Source of the DNA: Pseudovibrio exalbescens
Lineage (GTDB): Bacteria > Pseudomonadota > Alphaproteobacteria > Rhizobiales > Stappiaceae
Reading direction: 5' to 3'
DNA: 64,000 nt
NCBI RefSeq assembly: GCF_028737195.1
Contig: NZ_JAQZAJ010000002.1
Coordinates: 496,001 to 560,000, forward strand
A model generated the notes under the pieces. That model saw nothing but the letters and a program-made list of their open reading frames with translations. It did no database searches and was not told the DNA's origin. A program made the position numbers and the translations under genes. Below, one piece after another: positions 19,644-27,306 of this stretch. How positions within the stretch are numbered: the stretch's first letter is position 1; each line of letters begins with the position of its first letter.

Positions 19644-21254
19644 TTACTCGGCAGCTGCCCGCAAACCCGGTCCCGCGCTCAAAATGTCTCCATCCACTGC
19701 ATCTGCAAACTGAGTGAAGTTCTCGATGAACATGGACACCAACTTGGCCGCCTGAGCGTCATAGGCGTTTGGATCCGCCCAAGTGCCGCGTGGGTTCAGG
19801 ATGGTTGTGTCAACGCCTTCCACGGCCAACGGAACGGCAAAGCCGAAGTTGCTGTCCGTGCGATAGGCCACATCGTTCAAAGAGCCATCCAGTGCTGCGC
19901 GAAGCAGAGCCCGTGTTTCCTTGATCGGCATGCGATGACCGACGCCATAGGCCCCGCTGGTCCAGCCGGTGTTCACCAGCCAGCAGTTTACGCCGTGCTC
20001 CTGAATGAGCTTTTTCAGCAGAGCGCCATACTCGGAGGGATGACGAGGCATGAAGGGAGCACCAAAGCAGGTGGAGAACGTTGCTTGTGGTTCCGTCACG
20101 CCGCGCTCTGTGCCGGCAACCTTGGCGGTGTAACCGGAAAGGAAATGGTACATGGCCTGAGAGCCGGTCAATTTTGCGATTGGGGGCAGAACCCCAAAGG
20201 CATCGGCTGTCAGCATGATGATGTTCTTTGGGTGCGGCGCGCGGCCACTGTCACTTGCATTTGGAATGAAGTGGATTGGGTACGCGCAGCGGGTGTTCTC
20301 CGTCTTTGAGCCGTCGTCAAAGTCTGGAACGCGCTGCTCATCCAGAACGACATTTTCGAGCACCGTGCCGAAGCGCTCTGTGGTCGAGAAAATCTCAGGC
20401 TCCGCTTCACGAGAAAGCTTGATGGTCTTTGCGTAGCAGCCGCCTTCAAAATTAAAGATGCCTTCTGGACCCCAGCCGTGCTCGTCATCGCCCACCAGTG
20501 TGCGCGACGGGTCAGCGGAAAGGGTGGTCTTTCCGGTGCCTGACAGGCCGAAGAACACGGCAGTGTTGCCTGCATCGCCCACATTGGCGGAACAATGCAT
20601 TGGCATCACGCCCGCATCAGGCAGCAGGTAGTTCAGCATCGTAAAGACCGACTTCTTCATCTCGCCAGCATACGCGGTGCCGCCAATAAGCACGATCTTG
20701 CGAGACAAGTCGCAGGCAATAACGGTTTCGCTGCGGCAGCCATGCTTGCTCGGGTCAGCCTTGAAGCTTGGCAGATCGATGATGGTCATTTCCGGCACGA
20801 AGGAGGCCAGCGCCGACCGTTCCGGGCGCAGCAGCATGTTGCGAATGAAAAGAGAGTGCCAGGCAAACTCTGTGAACACCCGCACGTTCAAACGCTGCGC
20901 GGGGTCGGCTCCGCCATAAAGATCCTGCGCGAACAGCTCCATGCCTTCCGCGTGAGAAAGCATATCGGCCAAAAGCACATCAAAGTGCGCCGGGCTGATG
21001 GCGGAGTTGTTCTCCCACCAGACCTGATTTTCGGTCTTTTCGTCCTTCAAGACGAACTTGTCCTTGGGGGATCGGCCTGTGTGGTCCCCCGTGTCGGCGA
21101 CCAGTGCGCCACCTGCTGCCAGGCTGGCTTCGCCGCGCTTCAGCGCATATTCGTAAAGTTCAGGCTCGCTTAGGTTCCAGCTGAGGCTCTTAAGGTTCTT
21201 CAAACCAAATGCCTCACTCCCACAATCGGAATTACGTAATCCGAACTCTACCAT
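19644..21254 (-). CDS. pckA: Phosphoenolpyruvate carboxykinase (ATP)
   Basis: Converts oxaloacetate and ATP to phosphoenolpyruvate, the entry step of gluconeogenesis. Signatures are the GRSPKDKF substrate loop near residue 60, the [14 protein letters not shown] metal/oxaloacetate site near 215, the P-loop [11 protein letters not shown] near 252 and the downstream DDEHGW motif. The 536 residues are normal. GAGGAAA precedes the ATG by 8 bases. It is divergent from chvI across a 408-base intergenic region; this pckA-chvI-chvG arrangement is conserved in Rhizobiales and their relatives, where the two-component system controls pckA. Confidence 0.97.
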   Translation of the reverse strand: MVEFGLRNSDCGSEAFGLKNLKSLSWNLSEPELYEYALKRGEASLAAGGALVADTGDHTGRSPKDKFVLKDEKTENQVWWENNSAISPAHFDVLLADMLSHAEGMELFAQDLYGGADPAQRLNVRVFTEFAWHSLFIRNMLLRPERSALASFVPEMTIIDLPSFKADPSKHGCRSETVIACDLSRKIVLIGGTAYAGEMKKSVFTMLNYLLPDAGVMPMHCSANVGDAGNTAVFFGLSGTGKTTLSADPSRTLVGDDEHGWGPEGIFNFEGGCYAKTIKLSREAEPEIFSTTERFGTVLENVVLDEQRVPDFDDGSKTENTRCAYPIHFIPNASDSGRAPHPKNIIMLTADAFGVLPPIAKLTGSQAMYHFLSGYTAKVAGTERGVTEPQATFSTCFGAPFMPRHPSEYGALLKKLIQEHGVNCWLVNTGWTSGAYGVGHRMPIKETRALLRAALDGSLNDVAYRTDSNFGFAVPLAVEGVDTTILNPRGTWADPNAYDAQAAKLVSMFIENFTQFADAVDGDILSAGPGLRAAAE

Positions 21255-21662
21255 TATTCTGATTTCCTCAGTCGCTCACCTGTTTACTTGCATCTCTCCT
21301 AGAGATCGTTCAGGTGAATCTGGTTTATGCCTCTTGCGACAGGGTGGACGGTAAATGAGTATTTGGGAAACAACAAGACCAGAGAAAGTCGTTAAACCGA
21401 TTGAAATTCGAGTTCTGTAAACTTCGAGTATAATACTTTTCTTTTAAATGGATTTAGCTGGGGGATGCGTGGAAATAACCCCAAAAACTGATGGAGTATT
21501 GCCGCGCACTGGGTTATGGCGTGGGCTTGGATGCTGAGGCGGCTGTGGATTAACCCATTCTTCAGGCCGGGTTTTGCCTTATTTCACGACTATTTGTCCC
21601 TCGTGCCTAAATCGGGTAATCATTATCGAAAGTAAGTTTTGTGAGAGGATCGGGCCCCGACC
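21255..21662. promoter_or_regulatory. Divergent pckA-chvI control region
   Basis: 408 bases between two divergent genes. It holds a perfect TATAAT at 21429-21434 on the plus strand (about 230 bases before the chvI ATG) with only a poor match for a -35 element at normal spacing. The heptamer TTCGAGT occurs twice, at 21407-21413 and 21424-21430, as a direct repeat ending in that -10 box; this could be a regulator site. The promoters for both genes should be here. The chvI ribosome site (AGAGGA) is about 13 bases from its ATG, which is longer than usual. Confidence 0.45.
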
Positions 21663-22361
21663 ATGCCGACCATTGCTCTGGTTGATGACGACCGCAACAT
21701 TCTAACCTCTGTCTCGATCGCTCTGGAGTCCGAAGGTTACCGCGTTCAGACCTATACGGACGGTGCTTCTGCACTGGAAGGTCTTCAAAATGATCCGCCG
21801 GATCTTGCTATTTTCGATATCAAGATGCCGCGCATGGATGGCATGGAGCTGCTGCGCCGGTTGCGCCAGCGCTCGGATCTGCCGGTTATCTTTCTGACGT
21901 CGAAGGACGACGAGATTGATGAACTGTTCGGCCTAAAAATGGGTGCGGACGACTTCATTCGGAAGCCGTTCTCACAGCGTTTGATGGTAGAGCGCGTAAA
22001 GGCCGTGCTGCGCCGCGTGCAGCCTCGCGATGCGTCCGCTGCGGCAAGCGAAGGCGACAAGCTTCTGGAGCGTGGCCACCTGACAATGGATCAGGAGCGT
22101 CACACCTGCACATGGATGGGCAAGCCCGTAACGCTTACCGTCACAGAGTTTCTTATCCTGTTCGCGTTGGCTCAGCGTCCGGGCGTTGTGAAAAGCCGCA
22201 ATGCACTCATGGACGCCGCCTACGATGATCAGGTTTATGTCGATGACCGAACCATCGACAGTCACATCAAGCGCCTCCGCAAGAAGTTCAAGGTTGTCGA
22301 TGACGACTTTGATATGATCGAAACCCTTTACGGCGTCGGTTATCGCTTCCGCGAAGGCTGA
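21663..22361 (+). CDS. chvI: Response regulator ChvI (OmpR family)
   Basis: Two-component response regulator. The N-terminal receiver domain (residues 1-120) has the acidic VDDD pair, phospho-acceptor Asp52 in [12 protein letters not shown], Thr/Ser in IFLTSKDD and Lys in IRKPFSQ. The C-terminal winged helix (about 135-232) contains [17 protein letters not shown] (in short [13 protein letters not shown]) and YGVGYRF typical of OmpR/PhoB. The 232 residues match ChvI. The sensor gene chvG follows after 17 bases. In rhizobia this acid- and envelope-sensing system controls exopolysaccharide, motility and pckA. Confidence 0.95.
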   Translation: MPTIALVDDDRNILTSVSIALESEGYRVQTYTDGASALEGLQNDPPDLAIFDIKMPRMDGMELLRRLRQRSDLPVIFLTSKDDEIDELFGLKMGADDFIRKPFSQRLMVERVKAVLRRVQPRDASAAASEGDKLLERGHLTMDQERHTCTWMGKPVTLTVTEFLILFALAQRPGVVKSRNALMDAAYDDQVYVDDRTIDSHIKRLRKKFKVVDDDFDMIETLYGVGYRFREG

Positions 22362-22378
22362 TTGGATCTCAGCGCTTT

Positions 22379-24202
22379 ATGGCTTCTGAGCAGGTATCAA
22401 AAGATCACGTGGACAAGACCGCGCAGCCACGGCGTCCGGAAACGGACGGCGGACGGAACAACGCGTTTGGCTGGGTGCGCCGCCGTCAAGTACGCCGACG
22501 CATCCTGACCCGATGGGCGTCCGTGCTTGGCACCTATGTGTTTTCCTCCCTGACACGCCGCATTCTGGTTCTGAACCTTGTGGGCCTCTTCGCAATGGTG
22601 GTGGGTATCTTGTACCTGAACCAGTTTCGTGCGGGCCTGATTGATGCGCGTGTACAATCGCTGCTCACGCAGGGCGAGATTATCGCGGGCGCCATTGCCG
22701 CTTCTGCAACGGCAGACAGCAACCAGGTGATGGTGGATCCGGAACAGCTGCTGCGCCTGCAGGCCGGAGAAAGCATTGATCCCGGCTCCTCGCTGTCCAG
22801 TCTGGATTTCCCGATCAACCCGGAGCTGGTGGGGCCAATCCTGCGCCGGTTGATTTCGCCGACCAAGACGCGCGCGCGGATCTATGATCCGGATGGGACG
22901 CTGCTCCTCGACAGTTCCCATATCTACGCCCAGACCCAGATTTTCAGGTTTGATCTGCCCCCTCCCAATCAGGAGGAAGAGCCGTACTTCCAGAACCTCT
23001 GGCAAGAGGTGAAGTTCTGGATGCGGCGCGGTGAATACCCGCTCTACAAGGAACTGGACGACAGCAGCGGCCTTGACTATCCCGAGGTGGCAGCAGCCAT
23101 GGCCGGCTCGCCCGCCAGTGTGGTGCGCTTGTCACCACGTGGGGAGATGATCGTTTCCGTGGCTATTCCGGTGCAGCGGTTCCGTGCGGTTCTGGGCACC
23201 TTGCTTCTGTCGACGCAAGGGGGCGACATCGACGACATCATTGCTGCTGAGCGCAGCGCGATCATCAAGATCTTCGTTGTCGCGGCCGTTGTGGTGATGG
23301 TGCTCTCTGTCCTGCTGGCAGGAACCATCGCAGGCCCGGTGCGGCGTTTGTCCGACGCGGCCCAGCGTGTGCGGTACTCCAGCAAATCTCGTGAGGAAAT
23401 CCCGGAGTTCCCGGGGCGTTATGACGAGATTGGCCACTTGGCACGGGTGCTGCGCGAGATGACCAATGCGCTCTATAATCGTATGGATGCCATTGAGAAC
23501 TTCGCCGCTGATGTGGCGCACGAACTCAAGAATCCGCTGACCTCCTTGAGGAGCGCCATCGAAACCTTGCCTCTGGCCAAGAACGAAGCCTCCCGCGAAC
23601 GCTTGATGGAAGTCATCCAGCATGACGTGCGCCGTCTGGATCGGCTGATCTCGGATATCTCCGAGGCCTCGCGGATCGACGCGGAGCTTGCACGCGCGGA
23701 CTCCGAGATCTTCGACATCGCCGTGCTGCTGCGCACCGTGACGGACATTGCCAACGAGCGCTGGGGTGAGGATGTGCCGCGGGTCAAGCTGACCGTGACC
23801 GCGTCCAAGCTGGACCACCCCTACGAGGTGTTTGGCAAGGCCGAGCGCCTGTCGCAGGTCTTCAACAATCTCATTGATAACGCGCGCTCGTTCTCGCCAA
23901 ACGATGAGGCCATCGACATTACCGCCACACGCCAAGGCAACAAGGTGCTCATTACGGTGGATGACTGCGGTCCGGGCATCAATGCGGATGTCATGGAGCG
24001 CATTTTTGAGCGCTTCTACACAGACCGGCCTGCCAACGAAGGCTTCGGCAACAATTCGGGCCTTGGTCTTTCCATTTGCCGACAGATCGTGGAAGCCCAC
24101 GGCGGAACCATCACGGCAGAAAACCGAGAGCAAAAAGGCGATGACGGCAAGGTGCTTGGTGCCCGGTTCATCGTCACACTGCCCGCAAAGCGCGTGAGCT
24201 GA
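22379..24202 (+). CDS. chvG: Sensor histidine kinase ChvG (ExoS)
   Basis: Inner-membrane sensor kinase of 607 residues. Two transmembrane segments, at about residues 63-80 and 295-318, flank a periplasmic sensor domain. HAMP follows (about 319-370), then the H-box with phospho-acceptor His381 in ADVAHELKNPL, and the ATPase domain with N-box LSQVFNNLIDNARSF (in short FNNLIDNA), DDCGPGIN, and the G2 box NSGLGLSICRQIVEAHGG (in short SGLGLSICRQ). The partner regulator is chvI directly upstream; hprK starts 2 bases after its stop. The periplasmic repressor ExoR is not in the window. Confidence 0.95.
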   Translation: MASEQVSKDHVDKTAQPRRPETDGGRNNAFGWVRRRQVRRRILTRWASVLGTYVFSSLTRRILVLNLVGLFAMVVGILYLNQFRAGLIDARVQSLLTQGEIIAGAIAASATADSNQVMVDPEQLLRLQAGESIDPGSSLSSLDFPINPELVGPILRRLISPTKTRARIYDPDGTLLLDSSHIYAQTQIFRFDLPPPNQEEEPYFQNLWQEVKFWMRRGEYPLYKELDDSSGLDYPEVAAAMAGSPASVVRLSPRGEMIVSVAIPVQRFRAVLGTLLLSTQGGDIDDIIAAERSAIIKIFVVAAVVVMVLSVLLAGTIAGPVRRLSDAAQRVRYSSKSREEIPEFPGRYDEIGHLARVLREMTNALYNRMDAIENFAADVAHELKNPLTSLRSAIETLPLAKNEASRERLMEVIQHDVRRLDRLISDISEASRIDAELARADSEIFDIAVLLRTVTDIANERWGEDVPRVKLTVTASKLDHPYEVFGKAERLSQVFNNLIDNARSFSPNDEAIDITATRQGNKVLITVDDCGPGINADVMERIFERFYTDRPANEGFGNNSGLGLSICRQIVEAHGGTITAENREQKGDDGKVLGARFIVTLPAKRVS

Positions 24203-24204
24203 CC

Positions 24205-24645
24205 ATGGCTCCATCCCACCACGGTACCTGCGTCGTCATTGGCAACAAAGGGGTTTTGATTCGTGGTGCGTCCGGTTCCGGCAAGTCTGGCCTAGCATTC
24301 GAACTGATCCAGCGAGAGCGGTCAGCGGGCAGATTCGCCTGTCTGGTGGCCGATGATCAGGTCTACATTGACGCTATCAACGGACGTCTTGTCGCGCGTT
24401 GCCCAGAGCCAACCAGGGGTTTAATGGAGCTTCGCGGTCACGGGATTGTGAAAATGCCCCACCTAAACCGTGCGGTGCTGCGATTGATTATTGATATTGA
24501 GGGGCTTTCTCACATAGAACGGCTGCCTGAGTCTCATGAGCTTGAAACAGAGGTCCTTGGCATAAAGGTTCGTCGTCAACCGGTGCCTTTGGAAAGCTTT
24601 GATGCATCGGTGAGGCTGGCTTACGCAGCGCTAAGAACCCTGTAG
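24205..24645 (+). CDS. hprK: HPr kinase/phosphorylase, short alphaproteobacterial type
   Basis: 146 residues corresponding to the C-terminal catalytic domain of HPr kinase; the N-terminal half seen in Gram-positive enzymes (about 310 residues) is missing, which is usual in alphaproteobacteria. The P-loop GASGSGKSG is at residues 21-29 (Lys27), the following ADDQVY motif near 51 and the LMELRGHGI signature near 73 match the family. It phosphorylates the regulatory serine of HPr, encoded two genes downstream. It is packed against chvG (2-base gap), linking carbon/nitrogen PTS status to the ChvG-ChvI system by gene order. Confidence 0.93.
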   Translation: MAPSHHGTCVVIGNKGVLIRGASGSGKSGLAFELIQRERSAGRFACLVADDQVYIDAINGRLVARCPEPTRGLMELRGHGIVKMPHLNRAVLRLIIDIEGLSHIERLPESHELETEVLGIKVRRQPVPLESFDASVRLAYAALRTL

Positions 24646-24768
24646 TTGCCTATCGGATTGGCGATGTGGTGACACTTTGCCGATTTTTCTTGCACTGCGG
24701 CGCAGGCTCTTAGAAAGTGGGGCAAGTGACACGTCAAAGTGTTACCTCTCAAATCTCGCAGGAATTGA

Positions 24769-25173
24769 ATGATAGGTCTTGTTCTAGTCACCCACGGCCG
24801 TTTGGCCGAAGAGTTCAAATCGGCCCTCGAACATGTGGTTGGGCCGCAATCAGGGGTGTCGACAATTTGCATCGGTCCGGATGACGACATGGAGCAACGT
24901 CGTCAGGACATTTTGAAGTCAGTTGAGCAGGTAAATGACGGATCGGGTGTGGTGCTGCTAACCGACATGTTCGGTGGTACGCCATCAAACTTGGCGATCT
25001 CTGTCATGAACGGAACCTCAATAGAGGTGGTAGCTGGTGTAAACCTGCCCATGCTGATCAAGCTGGCAAGTGTGCGCAATGATCTGTCACTGGCGCAAGC
25101 CGTAGAAGAAGCAAGAAACGCCGGTCAGAAATACATTTCTGTCGCCAGTCAGGTGTTATCCGGTCAGGGTTGA
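24769..25173 (+). CDS. PTS system EIIA component, mannose family
   Basis: EIIA-Man-type domain of 134 residues. The phospho-accepting His9 lies in VLVTHGRLAEEF, and the LTDMFGGTPSNLA motif (about residues 65-77) is the family signature. No EIIB/EIIC permease is nearby, so it is part of the incomplete, regulatory PTS of alphaproteobacteria rather than a sugar uptake system. Its last codons run into the ptsH leader. It lies in the conserved order hprK-EIIA-HPr. Confidence 0.93.
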   Translation: MIGLVLVTHGRLAEEFKSALEHVVGPQSGVSTICIGPDDDMEQRRQDILKSVEQVNDGSGVVLLTDMFGGTPSNLAISVMNGTSIEVVAGVNLPMLIKLASVRNDLSLAQAVEEARNAGQKYISVASQVLSGQG

Positions 25174-25181
25174 AACAAAGA

Positions 25182-25466
25182 ATGAATACGGTTCATGTGC
25201 TTGAGCGCGAGCTTGAAATCGTCAACCAGCGCGGCCTTCATGCGCGCGCCTCGGCCAAGCTTGTAAAGCTGGTTGAGACCTTCGATGCTGAGGTTGTCGT
25301 CTCCAAAGATGGCCAAAGCGTGGGTGGAACGTCGATTATGGGCTTGATGATGCTTGCTGCGGCACCGGGATGTTGCATCCATGTAAGGGTTACAGGCCAG
25401 CAACATCAGGAAGCCATGGCGGCCATTGTGGCCCTCATCGAAGACGGTTTTGGCGAGCGCGACTAG
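25182..25466 (+). CDS. ptsH: Phosphocarrier protein HPr
   Basis: 94-residue HPr. The PTS phosphorylation site is His20 in QRGLHARAS and the HprK-phosphorylated serine is Ser51 in GTSIMGLMML. I use the ATG at 25182; an in-frame TTG at 25170 overlapping the EIIA stop is also open but less likely. HPr relays phosphate from EI to EIIA, and its serine phosphorylation by HprK adjusts that flow. The stop codon sits inside the stem of the terminator that follows. Confidence 0.94.
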   Translation: MNTVHVLERELEIVNQRGLHARASAKLVKLVETFDAEVVVSKDGQSVGGTSIMGLMMLAAAPGCCIHVRVTGQQHQEAMAAIVALIEDGFGERD

Positions 25467-25484
25467 GGATTAGTCGCCTTTTTT
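25459..25484 (+). terminator. Terminator overlapping the ptsH stop codon
   Basis: GCGACTA and TAGTCGC form a 7-bp stem with a 5-base loop, followed by CTTTTTT. The ascending arm contains the end of the ptsH reading frame, including its TAG stop, so a terminating ribosome would sit on the hairpin. Confidence 0.88.
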
Positions 25485-25533
25485 GTTTGTGGACCGGCGA
25501 TTTGAGTCGGCCCCCTACCATTGTTACGCAAAT

Positions 25534-25555
25534 GATATAAAGGAACCTTTATATC
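25534..25555 (+). promoter_or_regulatory. Perfect 22-base palindrome in the ahcY leader (possible SahR-type operator)
   Basis: GATATAAAGG-AA-CCTTTATATC is a perfect 10-bp inverted repeat with a 2-base centre, 115 bases before the ahcY ATG. Its AT-rich arms and position fit an operator for a dimeric regulator. ArsR-type SahR proteins control S-adenosylhomocysteine recycling genes in many proteobacteria and use similar AT-rich palindromes; assigning this site to SahR is an inference. An alternative is that it works as an RNA hairpin. A second hairpin (GCGGCG / CGCCGC, 25633-25650) lies just before the gene. Confidence 0.55.
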
Positions 25556-25669
25556 TTTATTGCTTTCTCCCTTCCAACTACGCTATAACCCGTGCCAAGC
25601 ATCAGGGTCAATGGGCCTTGAGAGTTGGAACTGCGGCGTACCTGCGCCGCGTCATGCGGGAAAAGTTGG

Positions 25670-27070
25670 ATGACCGGATTTACCGATTACAAAGTAAAGG
25701 ACATCTCTCTGGCTGAATGGGGCCGGACTGAGATCGAAATCGCTGAAACAGAAATGCCAGGCCTGATGGCTTGTCGCGAAGAGTTCGGCGAGAGCAAGCC
25801 TCTCAAGGGCGCCCGCATTGCAGGTTCCCTGCATATGACCATTCAGACCGCTGTTCTGATTGAGACCCTCGTGGCGCTGGGCGCAGAAGTTCGTTGGGCA
25901 TCCTGCAACATCTTCTCCACGCAAGATCAGGCTGCTGCTGCAATCGCGGCGGCTGGCATTCCGGTTTTCGCTGAAAAAGGCGAGACGCTGGAAGAGTATT
26001 GGAACTATGCTGACCAGATCTTCGACTGGGGCAACGGCGAAACCGCCAACATGATTCTGGACGATGGCGGCGACGCAACCCTGATGATCCTTCTGGGTGC
26101 CAAGGCAGAGACGGACCCATCCGTTCTCGACAACCCTTCCAACGAAGAAGAAGTTGCCCTGTTCGCAACCATCAAGCGCCGTCTTGAGCGTGACCCAGGT
26201 TACTTCTCCAAGGTGAAGGCGAACATCAAGGGTGTTTCCGAAGAAACCACCACTGGCGTTCTGCGTCTTTACGAAATGCAGAAGAAGGGCGAGCTGCCAT
26301 TCCCTGCGATCAACGTGAATGACTCCGTAACCAAGTCCAAGTTTGACAACCGTTATGGCTGCCGTGAGTCCCTCGTGGACGGCATTCGCCGTGGTACCGA
26401 CGTGATGATGGCTGGCAAGGTTGCTGTTGTGGCAGGCTACGGCGACGTGGGCAAGGGCTCAGCACAGTCTTTGACCGGAGCTGGCGCACGTGTGATCGTG
26501 ACCGAAATCGATCCGATCTGCGCGCTTCAGGCCGCGATGGATGGGTTTGAAGTCAAGACCATGGAAGAAGCTGTCAAGGAAGGCGACATCTTCGTTACAG
26601 CAACGGGCAACAAAGACGTCATCACCGCAGACCACATGCGTGAGATGAAGGACATGGCCATTGTCTGCAACATCGGTCACTTCGACAACGAGATCCAGGT
26701 TGCGGCTCTGCGTAACTTCAAGTGGCGCAATGTGAAGCCACAGGTCGACATGATCGAGTACCCGAACGGCAAGCGCCTTATCCTTCTCTCTGAAGGTCGT
26801 CTGGTTAACCTTGGCAATGCGACCGGCCACCCAAGCTTCGTAATGTCCGCCAGCTTCGCTAACCAGGTTCTGGCGCAGATCGAGTTGTTCACCAAGGGCG
26901 ACGCGTACAAGAACGAAGTTTATGTTCTGCCTAAGCACCTGGACGAGAAGGTTGCGCGGCTTCACCTGAAGAAGCTCGGCGTGACGTTGCAGGAGCTGAC
27001 CGACGATCAGGCGAACTACTTGGGAATTGAAAAGACAGGCCCGTTCAAGGCCGAGCACTACAAGTACTAA
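25670..27070 (+). CDS. ahcY: Adenosylhomocysteinase
   Basis: Hydrolyses S-adenosylhomocysteine to adenosine and homocysteine, removing the inhibitor left by methyltransferases. The N-terminal [10 protein letters not shown], catalytic-domain [15 protein letters not shown] (in short SLHMTIQTA), [13 protein letters not shown], the NAD-binding [12 protein letters not shown] motif (near residue 253) and the C-terminal PFKAEHYKY, which reaches the neighbouring active site, are intact. I start at the ATG at 25670 (466 residues, the alphaproteobacterial length); a longer reading frame adds 15 unconserved residues. It is separated from ptsH by a terminator and has its own long leader with a palindrome. 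Confidence 0.97.
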   Translation: MTGFTDYKVKDISLAEWGRTEIEIAETEMPGLMACREEFGESKPLKGARIAGSLHMTIQTAVLIETLVALGAEVRWASCNIFSTQDQAAAAIAAAGIPVFAEKGETLEEYWNYADQIFDWGNGETANMILDDGGDATLMILLGAKAETDPSVLDNPSNEEEVALFATIKRRLERDPGYFSKVKANIKGVSEETTTGVLRLYEMQKKGELPFPAINVNDSVTKSKFDNRYGCRESLVDGIRRGTDVMMAGKVAVVAGYGDVGKGSAQSLTGAGARVIVTEIDPICALQAAMDGFEVKTMEEAVKEGDIFVTATGNKDVITADHMREMKDMAIVCNIGHFDNEIQVAALRNFKWRNVKPQVDMIEYPNGKRLILLSEGRLVNLGNATGHPSFVMSASFANQVLAQIELFTKGDAYKNEVYVLPKHLDEKVARLHLKKLGVTLQELTDDQANYLGIEKTGPFKAEHYKY

Positions 27071-27085
27071 TTAACAGAATCGCAC

Positions 27086-27114
27086 GCCCCGCTTCCATAT
27101 ATGGTATGCGGGGC
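27086..27114 (+). terminator. Hairpin after ahcY
   Basis: GCCCCGC and GCGGGGC pair around a 15-base loop that itself contains the palindrome CCATATATGG. No T-tract follows. A second perfect hairpin (CCACTA / TAGTGG with an ATTG loop) sits at 27126-27141. Together they probably protect or terminate the ahcY transcript. Confidence 0.5.
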
Positions 27115-27306
27115 GGGCCACGTCACCACTAATTGTAGTGGATGGGTCGCAGGCCCGGAATATTTGTTTACTATTTGTAAAGAACCTCTTCTTCGCGTTT
27201 CCGTATCGAGTTATCTTGGTTAACGAATCAGTCGTGAGTGTAGCCAGTTGAGCGACTTATTCGCGGTCCGGTTTTCGGACCTTGGCGGCGAAAAAGGGGG
27301 CACTAC

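Noticed and set aside
23132-24214. A 360-codon minus-strand frame inside chvG
   Set aside because: It is antisense to the kinase core; no motif or start signal.
25485-25669. SAH or SAM riboswitch in the ahcY leader
   Set aside because: The sequence has a perfect palindrome and one GC hairpin but none of the conserved core blocks of the SAH, SAM-II or SAM/SAH aptamers that I know.
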